From NCBI GenBank assembly GCA_027488845.1, contig JAIYBC010000060.1:124001-188000 (forward strand): DNA of 64,000 bases, read 5' to 3'. Within the stretch, counting starts at the first letter, position 1; the number at the start of each line of letters is the position of its first letter. This document shows positions 17,732 through 24,847 of this stretch, piece by piece. The DNA comes from Verrucomicrobiales bacterium. GTDB taxonomy: Bacteria > Verrucomicrobiota > Verrucomicrobiia > Limisphaerales > UBA9464. A model generated the notes under the pieces. It made no database searches and had not been told where the DNA came from. It was given only the letters and a program-made list of their open reading frames with translations. A program made the position numbers and the translations under genes.

Positions 17732-18991
17732 ATGCCCTCCCCAATCGACTTTGGCCACGCGCCGGAAACGATCCGGAACTGGAAGCGTCTGGCCTCGGAA
17801 GCCCTGGAGGCCGGCGCCGGCACGCCGTTCTACCTGTTCGCTGTCGCTCCGGTCCGCGAGCGGCTGTCCGCGCTGGAGGCCCTCGACTTCGGCCGCCCCG
17901 TCACCCACTGGCTTTCCACGAAGACCCAGCCTGTGGCGCCCCTTCTCCGGTGGTGGCGGGAAGAGGGACGTCCGGTCGAGGTGGTCAGCGAGTTCGAGTG
18001 TCGTGCCGCCAGGGCGGAGGGTTTCACCACGGACCGCATCCTGATCAACGGGCCGGCCAAACACCGTTGGCTGCCGTCCTTGGCCGAAGCGGGGATGCGG
18101 GTGAACTTCGACTCGGCCGGCGAATTGGCGGCGCTGCTGCCATTGGCCCGGGATCTCGGGTGGCGCTGCGGACTCCGGATCTGCACGCGGGAGGAGTTCG
18201 ATCCGGAGCACTCCGCCTTCGCGACCCAGTTCGGATTCACCCCGGACGAGGCGCGCGAGGTCCTGCCCGGACTCCTTCGCAACGGACCCGTCCCCGAAGT
18301 GCTGCACCTGCACCTGCGGACCAACGTCTCGCGTGCCGGGATCTATGTCGCCGCCCTGACGGAAGCGCTGGCCCTCGCACGCGAAACCGGCTGGCAGCCC
18401 CGGGTGGTGGATCTGGGAGGCGGGCTTCCGCCTGCCCACACCACCGGTCGCGACGGCAAGGCCTTCGACACCGGCATGGACCTTCCCGACTTCGCCGCGC
18501 AGGTCCGCCGGATCCTCGGCGCGCATCCGTTCGTGGAGGAACTGTGGCTGGAGAACGGCCGCTTCGTCACCGCCAGCTCGGGCATCCTCGTGCTGAAGGT
18601 CCTCGACACGAAACAGCGCCGCGGACTGCGCCAGTTGATCTGCGACGGAGGGCGGACGATGAACGCGCTGGTCTCGAACTGGGAGCAGCACCGGCTCGAA
18701 CCGTTGGAAGAACGTCCAGGGGAAGGTGTCGAGACCGTCGTCCACGGCCCGACCTGCATGGCTTGGGACCAGATCGCGCGACAGCCCCTGCCGTCGGACC
18801 TCTCGCCGGGCGACCACCTCGTCTGGTTCGAGGCGGGAGCGTATCACCTGGCTTGGGAAACCCGGTTCAGCCACGGGCTCGCCGCCGCGTGGTGGCACGA
18901 CGAACAGGGATTGCACGAGGCCCGGGGCGCCGACTCCTTCGAGCGCTGGTGGGGCGGGTGGAATCGAACGTCTCCCGACCGGAGCGCCTAG
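17732..18991 (+). CDS. PLP-dependent type III decarboxylase, diaminopimelate decarboxylase-like
   Basis: A 419-residue enzyme of the Orn/DAP/Arg decarboxylase 2 family (alanine-racemase-like barrel). The PLP lysine is in THWLSTKTQPVAPLL (about residue 65), the phosphate-binding glycine loop is VVDLGGGLPPAH, and ENGRFVTASSG corresponds to the EPGR element with Asn replacing Pro. The second active site has GPTCMAWDQIA. It is more distant from LysA than a housekeeping copy would be; carboxynorspermidine decarboxylase-like or a secondary-metabolite role is possible. The ATG at 17732 lies just past the inverted repeat. Its TAG stop shares three bases with the TAG of the convergent next gene (a CTAG overlap). 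Confidence 0.82.
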   Translation: MPSPIDFGHAPETIRNWKRLASEALEAGAGTPFYLFAVAPVRERLSALEALDFGRPVTHWLSTKTQPVAPLLRWWREEGRPVEVVSEFECRAARAEGFTTDRILINGPAKHRWLPSLAEAGMRVNFDSAGELAALLPLARDLGWRCGLRICTREEFDPEHSAFATQFGFTPDEAREVLPGLLRNGPVPEVLHLHLRTNVSRAGIYVAALTEALALARETGWQPRVVDLGGGLPPAHTTGRDGKAFDTGMDLPDFAAQVRRILGAHPFVEELWLENGRFVTASSGILVLKVLDTKQRRGLRQLICDGGRTMNALVSNWEQHRLEPLEERPGEGVETVVHGPTCMAWDQIARQPLPSDLSPGDHLVWFEAGAYHLAWETRFSHGLAAAWWHDEQGLHEARGADSFERWWGGWNRTSPDRSA

Positions 18992-19554
18992 AATCCGGCG
19001 GCCTTCGCCAGCCCGAGCACCCGCGGCCGGGCGATCTCGAACGCGTCCCGCAGCTCGATCAGGTCGGGCAGGACCACCTGCCGCATGGCCTCTTCCACCA
19101 AGCCGACGGGAATCCGATCGTGGCGGATCATGAAATCCACGTCCTCCATGTCCTGCGGATCGTCACCCCGCATCATCTTGCTCAGGATGAGGTCCAAGGT
19201 CGCCGGACGAAAGAGGCGAAGCCAGCGGGTCTCTGGTCGGAGGATCGGCAAGAGGTGGGACTCCCAGTCGCGGCGGAGGAAGACCTGATCCGACTGGAAG
19301 AGGTGGGTGATGTAGAGGCCCTCCGGCTCCAGAATGCGATTCGCATTCTCCTGGGCCTCCCAGAAACCGGTGTCCGACTGCATCCTCTCCACCATCGAGA
19401 CGGGAATGATGGCATCGACATCCAGCGAGACCTTGGTCGCCGCAGGCGGATCGCTGAACCCCAGCGCCAACGCGGAGCGGCCATAGATGACGAGCTGGAC
19501 AGCATGGTCCAGCCCGGAGTCCAAGACCGTCAGGATACGTTCCGCATGGCTCAT
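18988..19554 (-). CDS. Nucleotidyltransferase-like protein (DUF6036-type)
   Basis: A 188-residue protein of the minimal nucleotidyltransferase type: LVIYGRSALALGFSD corresponds to the helical/GG-S region and VSLDVDAIIP supplies the paired acidic residues. Such proteins are often encoded beside a second small gene and are discussed as toxin-antitoxin or defence-like modules, but function is not established for this type. The Gly-Gly of the usual IGGxALxxHG motif is YGRS here, so activity may be altered. The ATG overlaps the stop of the upstream gene (ATGA), so the two proteins are coupled. Confidence 0.7.
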   Translation of the reverse strand: MSHAERILTVLDSGLDHAVQLVIYGRSALALGFSDPPAATKVSLDVDAIIPVSMVERMQSDTGFWEAQENANRILEPEGLYITHLFQSDQVFLRRDWESHLLPILRPETRWLRLFRPATLDLILSKMMRGDDPQDMEDVDFMIRHDRIPVGLVEEAMRQVVLPDLIELRDAFEIARPRVLGLAKAAGF

Positions 19555-20093
19555 CTGCCGGTCCCGGGACGAATCCACCGGGTCACGATTCCAGGGCCTG
19601 ACCTCGTCAACCCGGTCATGGCGACATAGCGCGTCGGATGAGGCATGACCCCGGACTTCAGGGTCGCCGTAGGGGAAAGCGCCTCCAGAAGCGAGGTCCA
19701 GAACGGGTTGTCCGGCTCAAACCGGCGACCGGCTTCGGCGACCTGACGGGCCGGTTGCTCCGCCCGCTCCATCTTCAGCAGGCGTGCGAGATGTTTGGGG
19801 CGGTTGCCCGTGGCGCCAAGCATTGCCGCACCACAGCGGATGGAGTGGGGGTCGTATGGGAGGGCAGGATTCAGCAGGGCCACCGCCAGTTCCTCGTTGG
19901 AGAACCGCTCGACTGGAACAGGATCGGGAAGCGCCCCTTCACCTTGCGAGTAGTGGACACATCCCCTCTCCACCGCCAAGCGCTCCAACCCCCGGGCGTC
20001 CAACCCCAGTCGTCGCGCTTTCATCATGAGCGGCGAAAGCTGGGTCGTTGTGCCCAGCTTCTCGGCGAGCGTTGGATTCCGTTCCGAACTCAT
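19551..20093 (-). CDS. Uncharacterised protein coupled to the nucleotidyltransferase-like gene
   Basis: A 180-residue soluble protein I do not recognise by name. It has a short N-terminal helix (TLAEKLGTTTQLSPLMMKARRL), a central Pro/Asp-rich part and a C-terminal PHPTRYVAMTGLTRSGPGIV then TRWIRP motif that looks conserved. It overlaps the nucleotidyltransferase-like gene by four bases. Position and coupling suggest a cognate partner (antitoxin-like, adaptor or regulatory). The ATG at 20093 is preferred; an in-frame ATG five codons upstream is possible. Confidence 0.62.
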   Translation of the reverse strand: MSSERNPTLAEKLGTTTQLSPLMMKARRLGLDARGLERLAVERGCVHYSQGEGALPDPVPVERFSNEELAVALLNPALPYDPHSIRCGAAMLGATGNRPKHLARLLKMERAEQPARQVAEAGRRFEPDNPFWTSLLEALSPTATLKSGVMPHPTRYVAMTGLTRSGPGIVTRWIRPGTGR

Positions 20094-20218
20094 CTTCGCG
20101 CAATTCAAGGCGACGGTTTTGCGTGACTCAACCCATGGCGGCCGCCCCGTTCCGGCCGTTACCGGCAGCAGTCGTCATTTCGGGCGCCCGGAACTCCGCC
20201 TTGGCAAATCCTCCACCG

Positions 20219-20392
20219 TCACGATGCGGAGGACGTTCTGAGCCATCCGTTGCTCCTCACCACCACGCCCAGGGCCTTCCCCACAGCCAGAGATTCCAGG
20301 TCGGGAACCTCGAACCGCTTCCCCGCGCAGGTCAGGACCACGGGCGGTCGAAAACCGTTGGAGATCCGTTCCCAGACACGCTCCGGATTCAT
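20219..20392 (-). CDS. Small uncharacterised protein, possibly frameshifted
   Basis: A 57-residue reading frame starting MNPERVWERISNGFRPPVVL. Its first 48 residues have the pattern of small uncharacterised proteins with a short beta domain (VVLTCAGKRFEVPDLESLAV, then LGVVVRSNG). In this frame the end is SNGWLRTSSAS, but the overlapping frame from 20246 to 20175 reads MAQNVLRIVTVEDLPRR, a much more natural continuation. A one-base indel near 20246 would join them. It lies 125 bases upstream of the nucleotidyltransferase-like gene pair on the same strand. Confidence 0.5.
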   Translation of the reverse strand: MNPERVWERISNGFRPPVVLTCAGKRFEVPDLESLAVGKALGVVVRSNGWLRTSSAS

Positions 20393-20477
20393 GGGAGTCA
20401 GTTAGCCGATGCCTCGGGAATCAGCAAGGGGCTCACCGTTCCGACCGCCATGGCTTCAAATCCGGCCCGCGGAACCG

Positions 20478-20506
20478 GAACCCGCCCGCTTTTCCGGGGC
20501 GGGTTC
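20478..20506 (-). terminator. Hairpin after the ANL-like gene
   Basis: A 10-bp perfect stem (GAACCCGCCC/GGGCGGGTTC) lies 19 bases beyond the stop of the minus-strand gene. There is no T-run. Confidence 0.55.
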
Positions 20507-20524
20507 TCCGGATCGGCGCCCGCC

Positions 20525-21607
20525 TCAGTACACGCCCTCGACGATGGTCTTCTCCATCGCACCAAACGGACGCACGTCGCCGACGCCGTCCCAGGCGTAG
20601 GGCGGACGCGGTGCACGGCGGATGGCCTCGTCGCGCTCGAGGAACCGGGGCATGAAGAACTCCTTCGTGAGCGTGGTCAGCTCCACCCGCCCGAATTCAC
20701 CGTAGTTGACCAGCTCGTTCGTCGCGGTCGGCTTCACCACACGCAGCACCGCGCGCGGCTGGGGCGAGTAGTAGGTGACGCTGAAGTTGTCCTCCGGCTG
20801 CAGCGGGACGCTGGCCGCGAGACCCATCAGGGTGTTGCCGTAGGTCGGATAGAAACCGATGCGGCCTTCCAGCAGTTCCTCGACGATGAAGCGCACTTCC
20901 TGGGGCTTCATCGAGGTGCCGCCACAGAAGACGCCGCGGATGCCGGCCTCCCACAGGTTCACCTGCTCCGCCAAGGCTTCGAGCAGCTTCGGCGTGGTGA
21001 ACAGGCCGCTCACCTTGCGATGCTTCAGGATGGTGGCCGCCTGGTCCACGACGTGGGCCATGTACTGCTTCGCCACGTCGTACTGCTTGTTCGAAAGCAG
21101 CTTCTTCACGAAGCGCGGGTCCAGGTCGATGAAGTAGCACGAGCTTCCGCGGACATTGGCCAGATGCTCGATCGCGAGCCGGAGCCGTCGCGGACCGGTC
21201 GGCCCCATCATCAGCCACGCGCCCCCGCGCGGGAAGTGGTCGTCGGCGATCTTGTCGCTGAACTCCGAGTAATCGACCTTGTAGTCGTTCCAACCGATGC
21301 GCTGCTTCGGCATTCCGGTCGTGCCGCCGGTCTCGAAGATGTTGAACGGCCTGCCCTTGAACGCCGCGGGGACCCAGACCTCGGGCTGCAGGTCCCGGAG
21401 CGTCTCGTCCTGGAAATGCTGGAACTTGAGGACGTCCTCGAAGGTCTGGATCTCCTGGCGCGGATCCCAGTTCTTCTTCGCCCAATCCAGCCAGAACGGG
21501 CACCCGGTCTCGGGGCTGAAATGCCACTGGATGATCTCGCGCAGGTGGGCGTCGAGCTGGGCCTTGGCGGCGGCAACGGCCTCGGGGGCAACGGTGGGGA
21601 TCGGCAT
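20525..21607 (-). CDS. Short ANL-superfamily (adenylate-forming, EhpF-like) enzyme
   Basis: A 360-residue protein with the adenylation P-loop FETGGTTGMPKQRIGW near residue 100 and a second nucleotide-binding region FCGGTSMKPQEVRF then YPTYGNTLMG that corresponds to the A4-A5 motifs of AMP-binding ligases. It ends at VGDVRPFGAMEKTIVEGVY, so the C-terminal lid domain that usually carries the catalytic Lys of the second half-reaction is missing. This length and lack of lid recall EhpF and phenylacetate-CoA-ligase-like proteins that activate aryl carboxylates. The substrate is unknown. The ATG at 21607 is preferred over an upstream one because the extra 54 residues have no homology. A palindromic operator-like site lies 27 bases upstream. 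Confidence 0.75.
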   Translation of the reverse strand: MPIPTVAPEAVAAAKAQLDAHLREIIQWHFSPETGCPFWLDWAKKNWDPRQEIQTFEDVLKFQHFQDETLRDLQPEVWVPAAFKGRPFNIFETGGTTGMPKQRIGWNDYKVDYSEFSDKIADDHFPRGGAWLMMGPTGPRRLRLAIEHLANVRGSSCYFIDLDPRFVKKLLSNKQYDVAKQYMAHVVDQAATILKHRKVSGLFTTPKLLEALAEQVNLWEAGIRGVFCGGTSMKPQEVRFIVEELLEGRIGFYPTYGNTLMGLAASVPLQPEDNFSVTYYSPQPRAVLRVVKPTATNELVNYGEFGRVELTTLTKEFFMPRFLERDEAIRRAPRPPYAWDGVGDVRPFGAMEKTIVEGVY

Positions 21608-21633
21608 AACGTCGTTTGTTTCCTCGGCACGAT

Positions 21634-21649
21634 AGTACGTGTCCGTACT
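21634..21649. promoter_or_regulatory. Palindromic operator-like site
   Basis: AGTACG and CGTACT form a perfect 6-bp inverted repeat with a 4-base centre, placed just upstream of the minus-strand adenylating-enzyme gene and next to an AT-rich TTTTTAAA stretch. The size and symmetry suit a TetR- or PadR-type repressor; none is encoded nearby. Confidence 0.5.
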
Positions 21650-21821
21650 TTTTAAACTGGGAAGTTTGTGAAGCCTCCCCCGGATCCATTGGGCTCGCGC
21701 CTCTGGCCGCGCGCGTTGGGAGTTCCGGTTCCACAGTGTGGGTGGAGCCACCGGGAACCGAGTCCGCAAACAGACGGCGGTTGCCTTTTTGCGTCTCCGC
21801 CACGGAGGATAGAGTCATCCC

Positions 21822-23069
21822 GTGACCGGCTCCCGCAAATCCCGTTCCACCGGCCTCCATGCCTGGGGCGTGGTCGCCCTGCTCTGGCCGGTGGCGGTTC
21901 TCAACTACCTCGACCGCATGATGGTGGCGACCATGCGGTCCTCCATCCGGTCCGACATCCCGGACATCGCCAACGACGCCGAGTTCGGGCTGCTGATGGC
22001 GATCTTCATGTGGGTCTACGCCGCGTTGAGCCCCGTCGGTGGATACCTTGCCGACCGCTTCAACCGCCGTTGGACCATCCTCCTGAGCCTGCTGGTCTGG
22101 TCGGCCGTCACCTGGTTGACCGGACATGCCCACTCGTTCACGCAAATGGCTTGGCTGCGCGCCGCGATGGGGGTCAGCGAAGCCTTCTACATGCCTGCCG
22201 CCTTGGCGCTGATCGCCGACGCCCATCCGGGCGGGACGCGGTCCCGGGCGATCGGACTCCACCTCAGCGGCGTGTACGTCGGGCAGGCCTTGGGAGGACT
22301 CGGTGGGTGGATCGCCGACACCAGCTCGTGGCGCAACGCCTTCATCTGGTTCGGCGCCGCCGGTGTCGTCTATGGACTGGTCCTCGCGGGACTGCTGCGG
22401 GATCCGGGTCGGGCCCGGGAACAGGCCGCGGGAGAGAAGCCCATCCCGCTGGGTTCCACGCTGAAGGTGCTGCTCGGTTGCGGCGGCTTTCTGCTGCTCG
22501 TGCTCCATTTCACCCTTCCGGCTCAACCGGGCTGGGCGGTGAAGAACTGGCTGCCCACCTTCCTGTCCTCGGAGTTCGGGCTGAAGCAGGGGCCCGCCGG
22601 CCTTTCCGCCACCGGCTACGTCACCCTCGCCTCCGTTGCCGGCGTGATCCTCGGAGGCGTGCTGGCCGACCGGTGGAGCCGGCGGACTCCTCGTGGCCGA
22701 ATCCATGTCAGCGCCTTGGGGGTGGCCCTCTGCATCCCGGCCCTGATCGGATTCGGAATGCCCGGCTCGCTGGGCATGGCCATCGCCTGCATGATGCTTT
22801 TCGGCCTCGGATTCGGCCTGTTTGACGCCAACAACATGCCGATCCTCGCCCAACTGGTCGGTCCCAGGTACCGCGCGACCGGCTATGGGATCATGAACTT
22901 CGTCAGCATCAGCGCCGGTGCCGGCATCACCATCCTGCTGGGCCGGATGCGGGACTCCGGCATCCCGATGTCACGCGCTTTTCTGATCCTCGCCGTGGTG
23001 GCCGCCGTTTCGGTGGCGGTCGTCTGCGCCATACGCCTTCCCGACTCCACTTCGGATTCCAAGGCCTGA
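21822..23069 (+). CDS. MFS transporter (anion/sugar-acid symporter-like)
   Basis: A 415-residue inner-membrane carrier with 12 hydrophobic helices. Motif A-like loops are visible (GGYLADRFNRRWTI between helices 2 and 3, and GGVLADRWSRRTPRG in the second half), and LNYLDRMMVATMRSSI matches the start of the ACS/sugar-acid branch, which includes ExuT- and NanT-like carriers. The start is GTG with a GGAGG site 12 bases upstream. The aldolase gene follows after 28 bases on the same strand, suggesting uptake and cleavage of the same acidic sugar. Confidence 0.88.
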   Translation: MTGSRKSRSTGLHAWGVVALLWPVAVLNYLDRMMVATMRSSIRSDIPDIANDAEFGLLMAIFMWVYAALSPVGGYLADRFNRRWTILLSLLVWSAVTWLTGHAHSFTQMAWLRAAMGVSEAFYMPAALALIADAHPGGTRSRAIGLHLSGVYVGQALGGLGGWIADTSSWRNAFIWFGAAGVVYGLVLAGLLRDPGRAREQAAGEKPIPLGSTLKVLLGCGGFLLLVLHFTLPAQPGWAVKNWLPTFLSSEFGLKQGPAGLSATGYVTLASVAGVILGGVLADRWSRRTPRGRIHVSALGVALCIPALIGFGMPGSLGMAIACMMLFGLGFGLFDANNMPILAQLVGPRYRATGYGIMNFVSISAGAGITILLGRMRDSGIPMSRAFLILAVVAAVSVAVVCAIRLPDSTSDSKA

Positions 23070-23097
23070 TCCCCTGTCCAGCCCGCCCCGGTCCACC

Positions 23098-23991
23098 ATG
23101 ACCCACTTCCCGCTCATCGCCGCGCCCCCCACCGCCTTCCACGCCGACGGCTCGCTTCACCTCGGGGCGGTCGAGCTCCAGGCGGAACGGCTTCTCGCCG
23201 ACGGAGTGGATGGGGTCTTCGTATGTGGCACCACCGGGGAGGCGAGTTCGATGACCACCGGGGAGCGGATGGACCTCGCCAAACGGTGGTCGGAGGTGCT
23301 TCGCGGAAGCCCGATGCATCTGCTGGTCCATGTGGGAACCAACTGCGTCGAAGACGCGAAGGCCCTCGCACGCCATGCTTCCACGCTCGGCGCGGGAGGC
23401 TTCGCCGCCGTTGCCCCTTGCTACTTCAAGCCGGCCGACATCCGGGCCTTGCTCGACGTGATGGCGGCGATCGCGGGTGCCGCGCCGGACCTTCCGTTCT
23501 ACTACTACGAGATCCCCTCGCTCACCGGCATCCATCTACCGTCGGACCGGTTCCTGGAGGCGGCAGTGGGTCGCATCCCCAACCTGGCCGGACTCAAGTT
23601 CAGCAACAACGACCTGGTCATGCTGCAGCGCTGCGCCGCGGTGGCTCCAGGTCGGCTGGAGATCCGGATCGGCAGCGACGAGCTGCTCCTCGCGGCCCTT
23701 CAGTACGGCGCCACCGGCGCGGTGGGCTCCACCTACAACGTGGCGGCTCCACTGTTCCGCGGGCTGCTCAAATCGGCCGGAATCGGGGACATCCTGGCTG
23801 CCCGCGCCTCCCAACTTGCTTCGGTTCGCCTGATCGACCTCTTGGCCAAGCGCGGCTACCTGCCCTCCCTCAAGGCGCTTCTGACCGCGAGAGGTGTCCC
23901 GATGGGGCCCGTCCGGCTCCCGCTCCGCAACCTCGACGCCGGGTCCACGGCCGAACTGCTCGGCGAACTCGACGCGCTCGGATTCCGTTGA
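23098..23991 (+). CDS. Dihydrodipicolinate synthase / N-acetylneuraminate lyase-family aldolase
   Basis: A 297-residue class I aldolase with a TIM barrel. The Schiff-base Lys is in NLAGLKFSNND (about residue 166), the Tyr in PFYYYEIPSLTG (about 137) and the substrate carboxylate loop is CGTTGEASSM (about 43-52). YYY-IP followed by GLKFSNND is closer to N-acetylneuraminate lyase than to DapA. Paired with the upstream MFS carrier it may act in sialic-acid-like or keto-acid sugar catabolism; no nanE/nanK gene is present, so the substrate is not proven. Confidence 0.85.
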   Translation: MTHFPLIAAPPTAFHADGSLHLGAVELQAERLLADGVDGVFVCGTTGEASSMTTGERMDLAKRWSEVLRGSPMHLLVHVGTNCVEDAKALARHASTLGAGGFAAVAPCYFKPADIRALLDVMAAIAGAAPDLPFYYYEIPSLTGIHLPSDRFLEAAVGRIPNLAGLKFSNNDLVMLQRCAAVAPGRLEIRIGSDELLLAALQYGATGAVGSTYNVAAPLFRGLLKSAGIGDILAARASQLASVRLIDLLAKRGYLPSLKALLTARGVPMGPVRLPLRNLDAGSTAELLGELDALGFR

Positions 23992-24063
23992 ACCGACTGC
24001 GGAAGCGTTCCCGGAGCCCCAACACTCCGTCGGGGGAGCTGCGGTAGGGTGGTGTCGGGGGAT

Positions 24064-24309
24064 TCAACCTTCGCCCCGGACACCACGCGCCAAACCGGGA
24101 GCCACACAGGTCCGCTGGGCCACCGCTTCCGGGACGTCCGCGATGTCTCCCAAGTGCAACCGGAGGCACTGACGGACGAGGTGTTCCCCGTCGAGCCCCT
24201 CGGACACCGCCAAGGCCAGGAGCCGTTGGTTCTCCGCAGTCAGCTCCACGCCCATCCAGGGACGGGAACGGTTCGAAATCTCGGTTTCCACGAGCTTGAA
24301 TTGCCGCAT
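24064..24309 (-). CDS. Small antitoxin-like protein
   Basis: An 81-residue open frame. The core VELTAENQRLLALAVSEGLD then GEHLVRQCLRLHL has the beta-strand plus two-helix rhythm of small RHH-like DNA-binding antitoxins. The start could be the ATG at 24309 or one at 24336. There is no partner toxin frame on either side and no clear ribosome-binding site, so this is a tentative gene. Confidence 0.45.
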   Translation of the reverse strand: MRQFKLVETEISNRSRPWMGVELTAENQRLLALAVSEGLDGEHLVRQCLRLHLGDIADVPEAVAQRTCVAPGLARGVRGEG

Positions 24310-24453
24310 TGCAGCAATACGTAAGTGCCACGTCAACTTGCATTTGCGCTAGCTGGTGAAGGTTGAATACGGTCCGGAAGACGTCCCGGAAACCCGGGAG
24401 GGCACCGATGAAAAAGCCCGTCCGTCGTTCCCCGTCCCGGAGCGGTTCAACCC

Positions 24454-24831
24454 ATGGCTGAAGCTGACAAAGTTCGACGCCCGCGGATGCGGAGCTGGGA
24501 GGCCGACGAGGACATCGCCGCCCTTCTTGAACTGGCGCAGAAGACCACCGGGGCCTCGCTGAAGGACATCGTGAACGCTGCGGTGCGGATCCACGCGCCG
24601 ATGATCATCCGACGACTCCTCGAAGAGCGGCGGCAGGCGGAAACCGAGCTGATCAGCCTCCTGGATCGCCAATTCGCGGCCGAACCGAGGCCGACACAGC
24701 CGTCCCCACCGACAACGGAAGGCATGGCGGCCGTTTCGAAGAACGATCCCGGCGAAGCGAAGTCGGCCTCCGGTCCAACCGGCAAGAAGCCCACTCCGGC
24801 CGGGACTCGATACCGCCCACAAAGGCCATAA
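24454..24831 (+). CDS. Small uncharacterised protein with helical N-terminal domain
   Basis: A 125-residue protein. Residues about 15-70 look like helices of a ribbon-helix-helix type or a short coiled coil (WEADEDIAALLELAQKTTG, then SLKDIVNAAVRIHAPMI and RRLLEERRQAETELISLL). The last 50 residues are Pro, Ser and Lys-rich and probably disordered. It may bind DNA; nothing specific can be claimed. It is convergent with the oxidoreductase operon, whose last stop is 16 bases away. Confidence 0.55.
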   Translation: MAEADKVRRPRMRSWEADEDIAALLELAQKTTGASLKDIVNAAVRIHAPMIIRRLLEERRQAETELISLLDRQFAAEPRPTQPSPPTTEGMAAVSKNDPGEAKSASGPTGKKPTPAGTRYRPQRP

Positions 24832-24847
24832 GTCCGGGCGGGCAGGA

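Noticed and set aside
18948-19020. Minus-strand sequence resembling a tRNA 3' end (GTTCGATTCC then CCCCACCA)
   Set aside because: No matching 5' acceptor strand, and the T-stem does not pair at its second position; it is inside the decarboxylase-like gene.
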